A DNA stretch of 62,684 bases, from contig ML977037.1 of assembly GCA_010015675.1 (NCBI GenBank), positions 144,435 through 207,118 on the forward strand, written 5' to 3'. This stretch comes from Byssothecium circinans. Lineage: Eukaryota > Ascomycota > Dothideomycetes > Pleosporales > Massarinaceae. Below are positions 12,031 through 21,879 of the stretch, piece after piece. The notes beneath the pieces are model-generated. The model worked only from the letters and a program-made list of their open reading frames with translations. It did not search any database and was not told the DNA's origin. A program made the position numbers and the translations under genes. Position 1 is the first letter of the stretch, and the number at the start of each line of letters is the position of its first letter.

Positions 12031-14601
12031 ATGCGCCTCCTCGCCTTCTGGAGCCTGGCCTCAACGGCCACGCTGGCGTCCGCTGCCCATCTCCCGCCGC
12101 GAAACTACACCAGCCACGACTACTATGCCATACACATCTCGTCGTCGTCAACGTCGCCATCAGAGCTCGCAGCGCATCTGGGCTTGACCTACGACGGCCC
12201 CTTTCCCGCTCTGGAAGACCACCACGTGTTCAAGGCCCCGAAACACGAAAACGATATCGTAGACGATGCAGTGCAGGAGCTTAAAAGACGGCGACGGAAA
12301 CGTGAGATTGGCGCAGAATACCATGTCCTGGACGGTGTCGAGTTCACACAGAAGCAAAAGCTGAAGCCCCGGCACTGGAAGCGGGACACCATACCGCAGG
12401 AACACGTTGAGCGCATTATCCGCCAGGATGGCCCCGTGTCGCCCGGTACACCGGTGGCTCCCGTATCCGATGCTGTGAAAATCCAACGGGAGATTGCGGG
12501 CAAATTGGACATCAAGGATCCCATCTTCGATGAGCAATGGCATCTGTTCAACACCGTGACACCCGGAAACGATATCAATGTCACAGGCGTTTGGCTGCAG
12601 GGCATTACTGGCAAGGATATCACGGCGTGTATTGTTGACGATGGTCTGGACATGGACAGCGCCGATCTGAAGGCCAACTTCTACGCCGAAGCTTCGTTCG
12701 ACTTCAACGATCATGTCCCCCTGCCGAAGCCTCGTCTTTCCGATGACCGACACGGCACTCGGTGTGCGGGCGAGGTCTCTGCCGGCAAAAACGACGCCTG
12801 CGGTGTTGGCCTGGCCTACGACTCAAGGATCTCCGGCGTGCGCATCCTCTCTGGCGGCATTTCCGACATGGATGAAGCCCTCGCTATCAACTACGAACTT
12901 CAGAAGAATGACATCTACTCGTGCTCATGGGGACCCCCTGACGATGGTAAGACGATGCAGGCTCCTGGAATCCTCATCGAGAAAGCCATGATCACAGCCA
13001 CTCAGAAAGGTCGCGGCGGTAAAGGATCCATCTATGTGTTTGCTGCAGGCAACGGCGCTGCCAGCGACGACAACTGCAACTTTGATGGCTACACAAACAG
13101 TATATACAGCATCACAGTCGGTGCTATCGACAAGAACAACCTTCATCCATACTATTCCGAGGCTTGCTCTGCACAGCTGGTCGTGACCTACAGCAGCGGA
13201 AGCGGAGACTCCATCCACACAACAGATGTCGGTGCAAACAAATGTACGGCCCAGCATGGTGGTACCTCCGCTGCCGGCCCTATTGCTGTCGGCGTATATG
13301 CTCTTGTTTTGTCAAAGCGTCCAGAGCTGACCTGGCGAGATATGCAATGGCTCACCGTCTTGACTGCTGTACCATTTGACCAACCCAGTGACTGGACGAA
13401 GACACCTGCCCTCGGCCGCTCGTTCAGCCATCAGTTCGGTTATGGAAAGCTCGACGCCTGGGCCATTGTCGAGAAGGCCAAGACGTGGGATCTAGTCAAA
13501 CCCCAAGCTTGGTTCTACTCTCCATGGATGCACGTTAAGCAACCCATCCCGCAGGGCGATAAAGGTCTCGCGAGCTCATTCGAAGTGACGGAGCAAATGC
13601 TCAAGGACGCCAACTTCGAACGTGTGGAGCACATTACGGTGACAATGAACATCGAGCACACACGCCGGGGCGATCTCAGCGTCGAATTAATCAGCCCTCA
13701 AGGAATGACGAGCCATCTTTCTACTGCCCGCCGCGACGATTCGGCTCCCTACGGCTATATAGACTGGACCTTCATGAGCGTTGCGCACTGGGGAGAGAAG
13801 GGTGTCGGCAAGTGGACTGTCGTTGTCAAGGACACCAAAGTGGATACAAACTCTGGTACCTTTACTGACTGGAAACTGCGTCTCTGGGGCGAATGCCTCG
13901 ATGCGTCCAAGGCCAAGCCCCGACCGTTGCCCACCGAGCACGACGATGACGACCACGATAAGATTGACGACCATCCAGCCCATACAACGTCTATTACCAT
14001 TCCTTCTGGTACCTCAGTCTCGGCCAATCCATCAGACATGCCCACTCGTCCGGTGAATCAAAAACCTACTAACACCGGCACTCAGGCCACCACGAGCCCG
14101 ACTACAGCTACCCCAGCAAGTTCAAGCCCTGCTGCCTCCCCCTCGGCGTCTCCAGAAAACTTCCTACCCTCCATCTTCCCCACTTTTGGTGTGTCTAAAC
14201 GCACACAAATCTGGATCTATGGAAGCATTGGACTGATTCTTGTCTTTGTCGCGAGTTTAGGTACCTACCTATATCTTGCGAGACGGAAACGAATTCAGTC
14301 GAGCCGTGACAACTATGAGTTTGAAATTCTAGATGATGCTGAAGACGAGGAGGGAGGTGCGCGGACGGGTATGCTGAACGGGGCCACTGCTGGACGACCG
14401 GGCAGGAGAGCGAGGAGAGGTGGTGAGCTTTATGATGCGTTTGCCGGTGAGAGTGATGAGGAACTTTTGAGTGACAGCGAAGATGGCGATGCGCCCTATA
14501 GGGATAGGGACGAAAGTCCGTACAACGAAAAGGCGCAAATAGCAGGGAGCGACGCTGGTGGAAGCAGCGCAAGCGGAAGCTCTGCAGGCAGGAAGCAGTG
14601 A
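12031..14601 (+). CDS. KEX2: Kexin (Kex2-type proprotein convertase)
   Basis: Golgi serine endoprotease that cuts secreted precursors after Lys-Arg or Arg-Arg. A single exon encodes 856 residues. An N-terminal signal peptide (about residues 1-19) is followed by a pro-region with a basic run (KRRRRKR at 85-91) and a likely autocleavage site WKR at 116-118. The subtilase domain carries the catalytic triad: Asp in IVDDGLD (about 203), His in DDRHGTRCAGE (241) and Ser in GGTSAAGP (413), with the oxyanion Asn in AAGNGA (341). A P-domain follows (about 500-640), then a Ser/Thr/Pro-rich stalk, one membrane span (about 730-752) and an acidic cytosolic tail expected to hold Golgi retrieval signals. 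The order and length match fungal Kex2/KexB. All key residues are present, so it should be active. Confidence 0.97.
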   Translation: MRLLAFWSLASTATLASAAHLPPRNYTSHDYYAIHISSSSTSPSELAAHLGLTYDGPFPALEDHHVFKAPKHENDIVDDAVQELKRRRRKREIGAEYHVLDGVEFTQKQKLKPRHWKRDTIPQEHVERIIRQDGPVSPGTPVAPVSDAVKIQREIAGKLDIKDPIFDEQWHLFNTVTPGNDINVTGVWLQGITGKDITACIVDDGLDMDSADLKANFYAEASFDFNDHVPLPKPRLSDDRHGTRCAGEVSAGKNDACGVGLAYDSRISGVRILSGGISDMDEALAINYELQKNDIYSCSWGPPDDGKTMQAPGILIEKAMITATQKGRGGKGSIYVFAAGNGAASDDNCNFDGYTNSIYSITVGAIDKNNLHPYYSEACSAQLVVTYSSGSGDSIHTTDVGANKCTAQHGGTSAAGPIAVGVYALVLSKRPELTWRDMQWLTVLTAVPFDQPSDWTKTPALGRSFSHQFGYGKLDAWAIVEKAKTWDLVKPQAWFYSPWMHVKQPIPQGDKGLASSFEVTEQMLKDANFERVEHITVTMNIEHTRRGDLSVELISPQGMTSHLSTARRDDSAPYGYIDWTFMSVAHWGEKGVGKWTVVVKDTKVDTNSGTFTDWKLRLWGECLDASKAKPRPLPTEHDDDDHDKIDDHPAHTTSITIPSGTSVSANPSDMPTRPVNQKPTNTGTQATTSPTTATPASSSPAASPSASPENFLPSIFPTFGVSKRTQIWIYGSIGLILVFVASLGTYLYLARRKRIQSSRDNYEFEILDDAEDEEGGARTGMLNGATAGRPGRRARRGGELYDAFAGESDEELLSDSEDGDAPYRDRDESPYNEKAQIAGSDAGGSSASGSSAGRKQ

Positions 14602-14867
14602 TGAAGAGCGTGTTTTGTTCATTATTATCATAGGGCGGCGTTTCATAGAGTTGTTTGAATACTTGGTCTCCCACACTTTTCCCTCTTTAATGTGTTCATG
14701 CTTGCGTCGGGACTCGGGACCATTGTGACATCTGGAGTGACCTGTGGCTGCGGTTCCGAAGCCTGCAGGCGGTGAGGCTAGCGCGGCAGAAAAAGTTCAG
14801 TCCCGCATCAAGTTTCCCACACATGTAGCTCACTACATGCCGTCCACAGCCAACCCACACACCCAAC

Positions 14868-16103
14868 ATGTCGGACGAAACTGTACAGCCACTTCTCCAA
14901 TTTACAGGGCACCGACATCTCACCACGCGCCTTCTCCTCTCCACGCTCACCGGCCGCCCAATCCGCATCTCCAAAATCCGACCCTCGTCCACGCGCCCCG
15001 GCCTCACAAACTACGAAACAAATTTCATACGGCTCCTCGACTCAGTCACCAATGGCGCGCAAATCCAATTCTCGATGACGGGCACGACGCTCGTATATCG
15101 GCCGGGCTTGATAACGGGCAGTGCGGAAGGACTGGGTGCCATGGGCGGTGTTGTTCGACATGAAATACCTAGAGAATGCGCAAGGAAAGGTGTGAGTTGG
15201 TGGCTGATTCCGCTGGCAATACTTGCACCGTTCAGCAAGGGTGCTGTCAATGTCACGATATGGGGTGAGGGATGTATCACGTCGTCCACGGGCACGGGTG
15301 ATGTTTCGGTGGACACTGTGCGCACGGCTATTCTTCCGCTGTTCAAAAATTTCGGTATGGAGAGGAATATTGAACTCAGGGTGTTGAAGAGGAGTTTTAC
15401 GCCTGGGCAGGGCAAAGGTGCGGGTGGGGAGGTACAACTGGTTTTTGGACACCAAGTCCGGTTACCCAAGACACTGCACCTCATGAATAAGGGACGGGTA
15501 AAGAAGATTAGAGGTGTGGCATATGCAGTCGGTGTGTCGGGATCGAACAATGCGAGGATGATTGAAGTTGCCAGGGGTGTTCTGAATAAATTTGTCCCGG
15601 ATACTTATATCTTCTCCGACGTCTCCCCTGCACCGCTGAATCCTACGTACTCCAAAACGACTCCGAACGAGAAGGTCAAGGGTGCAGTGGGGTTTGGTCT
15701 TTCATTAGTGGCGGAATCGAGCACGAATTGCTTGTACTCCGCAGATGTCGCGAGTCCGCCACAGGGAGGCACTACACCGGAGGATGTTGGGAAGCAGTGC
15801 GCATATCAGTTGTTGGAGAAAGTTAGTCAGGGTGGGTGTGTGGAGATCACAGCTATGGAGACGGTGCTTCTGCTCATGGCGATGGGGAGCGAAGATGTTG
15901 GGAGAGTGTGTATTGGACGCGATGTCCTAGGTACCGAAGAGGTTGTACAGTTGGGGAGGGACGTCAAGGTGTTCACAGGCGTTTCATGGGGATTGAGAGG
16001 GAGAGGGGTGAGAGATAATGAGGGAGAGGAAGAGGCAGAAGACGAGATCGTTGTTAGTGTAGTGGGTAGAGGTGTTGGGAATGTGGGGAGGAAGGTCGGA
16101 TAA
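14868..16103 (+). CDS. RCL1: Rcl1-like ribosome biogenesis protein (RNA cyclase family)
   Basis: Single exon, 411 residues. The start is QFTGHRHLTTRLLLSTL, followed by GRPIRISKIR and ETNFIRLLDSVTNGAQI, the hallmark N-terminus of Rcl1 within the RNA 3'-terminal phosphate cyclase family. LAPFSKGAVNVTIWGEG and the C-terminal YSADVASPP/QLLEKVSQGG region also align with that family. Rcl1 acts in the nucleolus with the GTPase Bms1 in the SSU processome for 18S rRNA maturation and is not itself an active cyclase. The C-terminus carries an acidic insert (EGEEEAEDE). It lies 266 bp downstream of KEX2 on the same strand. Confidence 0.93.
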   Translation: MSDETVQPLLQFTGHRHLTTRLLLSTLTGRPIRISKIRPSSTRPGLTNYETNFIRLLDSVTNGAQIQFSMTGTTLVYRPGLITGSAEGLGAMGGVVRHEIPRECARKGVSWWLIPLAILAPFSKGAVNVTIWGEGCITSSTGTGDVSVDTVRTAILPLFKNFGMERNIELRVLKRSFTPGQGKGAGGEVQLVFGHQVRLPKTLHLMNKGRVKKIRGVAYAVGVSGSNNARMIEVARGVLNKFVPDTYIFSDVSPAPLNPTYSKTTPNEKVKGAVGFGLSLVAESSTNCLYSADVASPPQGGTTPEDVGKQCAYQLLEKVSQGGCVEITAMETVLLLMAMGSEDVGRVCIGRDVLGTEEVVQLGRDVKVFTGVSWGLRGRGVRDNEGEEEAEDEIVVSVVGRGVGNVGRKVG

Positions 16104-16623
16104 TTGCCGGTTGGCTCGTGGTGATGGATATGATAACGTGTGTAGATTGCTGCTATGATACCCCTTCTTATGCGATTCCACAGCTGTTAACATATAGTGT
16201 TTGTTTCTAGCACTATTGATTCAGTCGGCATTCCATACTGCTATCTCAATTGAAGAGCGTAGAAGCACATGCCTTATGTAAGCCCCCTTGAGGCAAATCC
16301 GATCGAATTTTCGGATTGAACCGAGTTAATACCCAAATAACTCTAAGATACAACTCCAATATCTCTATAGATATATTACAATTTACCTCTATGCATCTTC
16401 TAACATTATTCACCTTTGAATTCATGTGCTCCCCACTGCTGCACTAGAGCAGTTTAGCGTGCTTTCGGCCGCGGGAAAGCGCGTCTCTCAACCAACTGGC
16501 GATGTCCGACTTTCGCGTACTGTACGCGAAACTCGAATGGCGCACCACCACGACGACTTGTCTCTCATATTATCAATACAACCATAATCTTGAAGTGTCG
16601 AAGGACGGCTCTACCAAGACGTC
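16104..16623. other. Intergenic region RCL1 to RTC4-domain gene
   Basis: 520 bp without a gene. A locally AT-rich stretch (about 16300-16400) precedes a GC-richer promoter-like part. Nothing else is recognised. Confidence 0.5.
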
Positions 16624-18409
16624 ATGCCTCCGTTGAGCAGAAACGCGCCGAAATTGCTCAGTCATGCAGGTGGGAAGGCACATGCGAGCTCGGAAGATCA
16701 TGAAGAGGACATCATGGGACGGTACCGGCCGGGCAATAAAATGACGGAGGAGCAGCTGAACGCGGACCCAATCTCGTCATCGGACGAATGCGAAATAATC
16801 GTCGACGTCGAGTCGCAAGACACCCCGCGAGCGAGCCAAACTTCCACGACCTCGACCCCCAGGCGTACGAAAATGAAGAAGAAATCGGCGGATACGAAGG
16901 CAAAACCGGTGAGAACGGGGACGAGACAGAGTAAAAGGGATCAGACAAGAATACAGCCACCAAGTCCCGCAACTTCCAAGGCACGAGCAATCAAATCGGG
17001 GACAAGCATGGAGGAAGAGAAGGAGAAGAGTAGAGGATTGCCGAATAGCTCTGCGGAGAAAAGACCAGCGGCAGAGCAGATGTTTGGGTGGGGATATGGG
17101 CAATCAAAACGGCCGAGAGTGGCAGGGTCTAGGGCAACCTATGGCAGTAAGCAGACAACGAACATACATGCGCAGGCAGATAAAGGCAAGGCTGCAGCCG
17201 CGAGAAAGCCTAAGAGTATGTCTTGGCCAGTTTAAGCTATGAATTTCGACACTTACAAATTTTTAAGGCACAGTGAATTACTCGAAGAAAGAGAGGTATC
17301 AACCCATCGAGGAGCGTGGTGAGGATTCCGACTGTTCTACAAAAGAGGTCGACAAAACGAGCGCCGAACTTGACGCATTGAATGACGCAGCGAAAAAGAA
17401 AGAAAGCAAGGAATTTTCGCAGCTTCCATCGTCACCAGTAAAAGCTCCGCGGCCAGATCTTCTCGCATCGTTGGGCGCTTACAAACAACCCGAATCCTCG
17501 CCGCCAGACGCCGAAAATGAGGTCTACGATGTCTCTTCCGCACCTGCCTCCTCTCAAGCTCCAATACAAGACCGAGACACGCTGGCAAATCTGGAAGAAC
17601 ACGTCGCAAACCTACCTCAGGAGGATGATCAAGACTCTGTATGCCCACTTTGTCAGGAATCGGTGGACCCGGACCACTCCGCCGAGTTTTGGAAAGCTCA
17701 CCGAAAAACCGTACGGAACCAATCGCTGTTCTGCAAGGAGCACAATATACGCGCAGCCAAGACGCGGTATCGAAGAGAAGGCTTTCCCACGATCAATTGG
17801 GACAATTTACAGAGTCGGATAAGGAAGCTAAAGCCGCAACTTGTCAAGCTACTACGGAACGAGACGGGCATGGAAAGCAAGTACAGGAAACAACATGCTG
17901 CGAAACTACTCAGCGGGAAGGCCGCCGTCGTGCCCGTACGAAGAAAAGGCCAAAAGCTCGCGGACGTCGAAAAACAGCTCAAAAATTTTGACAATATGCC
18001 TGCGTCGACAGGTTACTACGGCCCTCGCGGTCGGAGGATCATGATGGAAACTGTCACCTCAAATCTCTCAGACGTTATCCGCAAAGTATCGATCAATGAC
18101 CCTGTTGTGGGAAGGAGTGGCTTCGCTGTCTATATGCAGGCTGTACTTGTACCTGAGTTAACGGTATTGCTGGTGAAGGAGGATTTCGACGTTAGTGAAG
18201 GTATGGCGGAGGAACTGATTGAAAAGAGTGCGGATCTGGGGGCGCTGTTGCATGAAGATTTTGATGACAAAGTGGAGGCTGGTAGCGACGAGGAAGAAGA
18301 TAGGGAGATGCTTGATCTGGATGACGATGAGAAGTATGAAGCAAGCGCCGATGAGGTGACGGTAGTGAAAGAGAGGAGGACAAGGACGGGGAGAGATAAT
18401 AGGGTGTAA
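16624..18409 (+). CDS. RTC4-like domain protein
   Basis: Two exons, 16624-17215 and 17268-18409, give 577 residues. The intron starts GTATGT; its first acceptor TTAAG (17267) is chosen, while a second in-frame acceptor CAG at 17273 would remove two residues. The first half is basic and disordered, with Ser/Lys-rich segments suited to a nuclear protein. A zinc-binding-like segment CPLCQESV with later Cys/His residues (LFCKEH) leads into the C-terminal domain, which resembles the RTC4-like domain named after yeast Rtc4 (restriction of telomere capping 4). The C-terminus is acidic (EEEDREMLDLDDDE). Rtc4 was linked to telomere capping in yeast by genetics; the biochemical role here is unknown. 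Confidence 0.82.
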
Positions 18410-19804
18410 GGTGCGGGTGTCGTATTTGATACCCAGGATGTGCATTTCGGGAATGGGTGGCATGTATTTGATGTACTGCATTTTGCTTGCGGAGGGTTTT
18501 ATTTGGCAGGGGTTTGATACCAAATATCCTGCAACAGACTTTTTGATACATAGTCTATATTTGTTCCGCACAAGACATACATGCGCATAATATTTACGTT
18601 CTATTGTTGTCTCAAGCGCCCTCTCTTTCATCCGACACCTTTCTACTCAAGCTCTGTACTGCAAAGCCCCATCGTCCGCCTCCTTACCCTCTTCACACAC
18701 GACTGTCCACACTCATAAAAAAACGTGGTTGGCAGAAGTACAGTGACGCAATCCATAAATGAGCACTTCATCATCATAAAAGCATGAGAAGGCTAGCAAA
18801 TTTTCAGGCTCCCTAAAACTCTCATAATCTCGTTTTATGAGGAAATGTTGATTCCTGGAGAGCGGCCACATCAGAGGTAGGATTAACATTGATATCATCC
18901 TCCAAGGTGCCGGTGATGACGATAAGCCACCACCTCACACATGCAAACAGCTCAAGCTAATTTAAAGCAATTGCTCCTTTCCCTTTCGAATTGCAGGAAA
19001 GGTAGCCGGAGGTATGACACATGTGCGTACTCGCCAGCTATTTCCCTCATCCGCGCTATCTAGATCTCTTTTAGATAGCTTCGGCAATGAGTTCCGTTCC
19101 GTGTCGTGCTTATTCGTGTCTTCTTGAAGCATGGTCTAAGGAAAACGAGCGGGTTTGAGACGGGGGGAACGTTGAAGGAGTCCAAAATGCCACGCGATGA
19201 TGGACATGGACACCATTAAATTAACTGCATTTATCTTCATGCCTAACTGGCTCTCATGGTACCAACGCCTTAAGAAGTAGACTTGATTATATCCTTTGAA
19301 AAGTTTAGCGAAGGTAGCCATAGCACCGTACCTAGGTAGTACTTTGCGTATCAAGTTAGATTGTATATTTATATTATTTCCTGAGACCTTCTTTTACGTG
19401 ATCGTGTGTCTTCTAGTACGCGTGTGTCTTCCAGTACGGCTCCGACCTCTGTTTCCGACTATGGTTTCCGAGGTCTATCAAAAAAGAATCGTTCTTCAAT
19501 AGCCTCGGGTTAAAGTCGTGGCGGCTGAGGGATCATACGCGACGAAAATAACAATAAAAATCACGTTTATTTTCATAACATATACATGGTTTTCATTAAT
19601 TTGGACATATGTACTCTGCACCAGCCATGCAGTCGTCAAGGATAGTATGAGCCGCCACCAAAAATAAACGAAAATGAAAATAAGGCTGGACCAAATATGT
19701 ACAGGTCTGAAATGGAGAGAAAAGGAGGAAACACCAACGCTATACGATGCAGTTTTTCCATGTGTATCCGTGCCAAGCAGGGATCATTGCTAACACCAAC
19801 CCAT
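18410..19804. other. Convergent intergenic region
   Basis: About 1.4 kb between the 3' ends of the RTC4-domain gene and the multicopper oxidase gene. Open frames are short and unrecognisable. It contains a small tandem duplication, listed separately. Confidence 0.5.
19403..19438. repeat. Tandem 18-bp duplication
   Basis: Two adjacent 18-bp units beginning CGTGTGTCTT and ending AGTACG (19403-19420 and 19421-19438) differ at one position (T versus C). It lies in non-coding DNA downstream of the multicopper oxidase gene. No function is apparent. Confidence 0.8.
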
Positions 19805-21760
19805 CTATCTTCTCGTCCTCGTGCTCGTAGAAGACGTAGAAGCCCTGGTAGAAGAAGTAGCAGCCCTGGTAGAAGAAGATGTAGTAGCTCTTGCTGAGCT
19901 CGTGCTTGAGGCTCTCGATGTCGAAGCCGCCGCAGAAGTGGTACTAGATGCAGGGCTCGAGGCGGAACGGGAGGAAGTAGCGAGAGTGGTCGGCTTGGGT
20001 CCGCCATTGGCCCAGTACGAAGCAAGTGCAGCCTCAACTTTGTCGGGGTCTTCGTAGGCACCGAGGGAGGAGAATTCAGCCAACTTAGCCATGATCGCTG
20101 CCTCGGTGAAATCTGCAGCCTTGACTGGGACAGCACGGAATCGTGGGTCCATGGGGTCATTGAGCTTCACGGCGGTTTCCGGGTAGCCAAAGTCAGCGAG
20201 AGCTGTGACGTTGAACGCTGCCATCATGCTAGAATTCAGAGTTAGTGAAGTTCATGCAGATGTCTTGTGAGATATACTTACTCATGATCTTCGTGAATCA
20301 GGTTGTGGCAATGGAACATGTAAAGACCATCCCAAGGCTCGAAGCGCGCAATAACACGTACTGTCTCACCTCTGCCTAGCAAAACGGTATCTTTGAGAGC
20401 TTCCTTCTCGTAAGGGAGTACTGCGGGGCGCCTGCCCGTACGAGAAATGACCTGGAAGTCGACGAGATGGACATGGATTGGGTGAGACCATCCTCCGCTG
20501 GTAGAGAATTCCCAGATTTCAGTAGCACCGCGCTGAGGCTTAGCGAGGATGCGGTTCTTGACATCGGCAAAGGTGACATCGTTGATTTGCCACTCGCCAT
20601 TACCGCGTTCGAATTTGAAGGACCTATCCACTCCGTTTTTGGTGGGAAAGGCAATGGATCGGAGAGTGCCAGGTAAGTTGCCGTTGTTCGCAGGGCTTGA
20701 GACTGAGTTTCCTACGACAAAGCGCATGACCTTGTTCGTACTGTTGTAGTCCTCGTCGACTTGGACATCGCGGGCATTCTTTACGGTGATGTTCTTGCCA
20801 GCATAAGCTGCAAAATCAATAATCAATTCCCAACGCTCGGCCATAGACATTTGAAGGTTGTCAGTCTGGACTGGCTTAGTCATCAGACCGGCATCGGACG
20901 CAATGAGGTTGAATAGGACTTTCTTCCCGTCGTCAGTCTCGAAAGTTAAGATGAAGGCACGGCTGACTGATGTGTCCAAGAGTCGAAGTCGGTATTTTCG
21001 GGGCTCGACGTTATGGTATGGCCACGGCTGGCCATTGACGTGGATAACGTCACCCCAGAGTGAATCTCTCTCGCCTGCTGGGCTGAAGAGGGTACCGTCG
21101 GCCTTGTACTGCTTGGATGCTATGGCCAGCGGAAGATCATATTTGCCATTGGGAAGCCCGAGCGCGTCTTCGGTCTCGTCGTGGAGAATATAGAATCCAG
21201 CTTGACCAAAGTAGGCATTCTCAGCAGTGTGTTCTACAGCATGGTCATGGTACCACAAAGTCCGAGCGCTCTGCTTGTTGGGATAGTCTAAGTACAATAA
21301 GCGCCATGTATACCAAGTAGGAGGAAGTATGCGTACAGTAGTCTTTGTACTGGCCGTTTTGCGTCAAATCCTCCGCCCAACCATCCCAGGGTGCGCGACT
21401 ATAAGAGCCGTGAAGATGCACAGAGTTGGCGAGAGTGGCATTGTTGATAAAGCGCACAACAGACTCTCGGCCTCGCTCCATGCGAATGGTCGGTCCTGGC
21501 GACATGCCATCGTATCCAACTTGTCGTGCAGGCTTGAGGCCAGGGTAGACCTGTTGCTCAAAGGGACTTATCGTGATCTCGTAATAGTCGATAGAAGTCC
21601 CAGTGCTGGTATTGGTGTATGTGTATTTTGGGGCTTTGTTTGGAGGGATTGGAAGAGGATTTCGAAAGATCTGAGTATAGACCGGACTCAGCCACTCATC
21701 ATCTCCGGCCGACACAGTTGCCAGAAGTGAGGCCAAAGCTAGAGGAACGTAGGCCTTCAT
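19805..21760 (-). CDS. Secreted multicopper oxidase, bilirubin-oxidase-like
   Basis: Three exons (21337-21760, 20282-21287, 19805-20228) with introns of 49 and 53 nt give 617 residues. A signal peptide covers about residues 1-18. All copper sites are visible: HLHGSYSRAPWDGWAED (His115/117), WYHDH (His155/157), HPIHVH, and after joining exons 2 and 3 HCHNLIHEDHDMM, which includes the type-1 copper Cys, His and axial Met. The sequence DYYYPNKQSARTLWYHDH is characteristic of the bilirubin oxidase branch rather than classical laccases. Such enzymes oxidise phenols or tetrapyrroles and reduce O2 to water outside the cell. The C-terminal 70 or so residues are a Ser/Thr/Ala/Arg low-complexity tail, probably O-glycosylated. 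The physiological substrate is unknown. Confidence 0.93.
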
Positions 21761-21873
21761 AATGAAGGTATAGAGGGCCTGGAAGTTCGATTGGCCTGAG
21801 GCGCTCTAGTAGCAAGCTGGAGAGAGGAAGTTTGAGCTGGTGAGGAGTCATTTTGAGCAGCATCGAAGTTGAC

Positions 21874-21879
21874 TTTATA
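21874..21879 (-). promoter_or_regulatory. Candidate TATA box of the multicopper oxidase gene
   Basis: TATAAA on the minus strand about 115 bp upstream of the oxidase ATG. Spacing is plausible for a fungal promoter with a short 5' UTR, but a hexamer alone is weak evidence. Confidence 0.35.

Noticed and set aside
12160..12753. 197-codon minus-strand frame inside KEX2
   Set aside because: Antisense shadow of a confidently identified gene with intact catalytic residues.
19805..21760. Multicopper oxidase as a melanin or pigment-cluster laccase
   Set aside because: Copper-site context is of the bilirubin oxidase branch, and no polyketide synthase, reductase or transporter gene is next to it.
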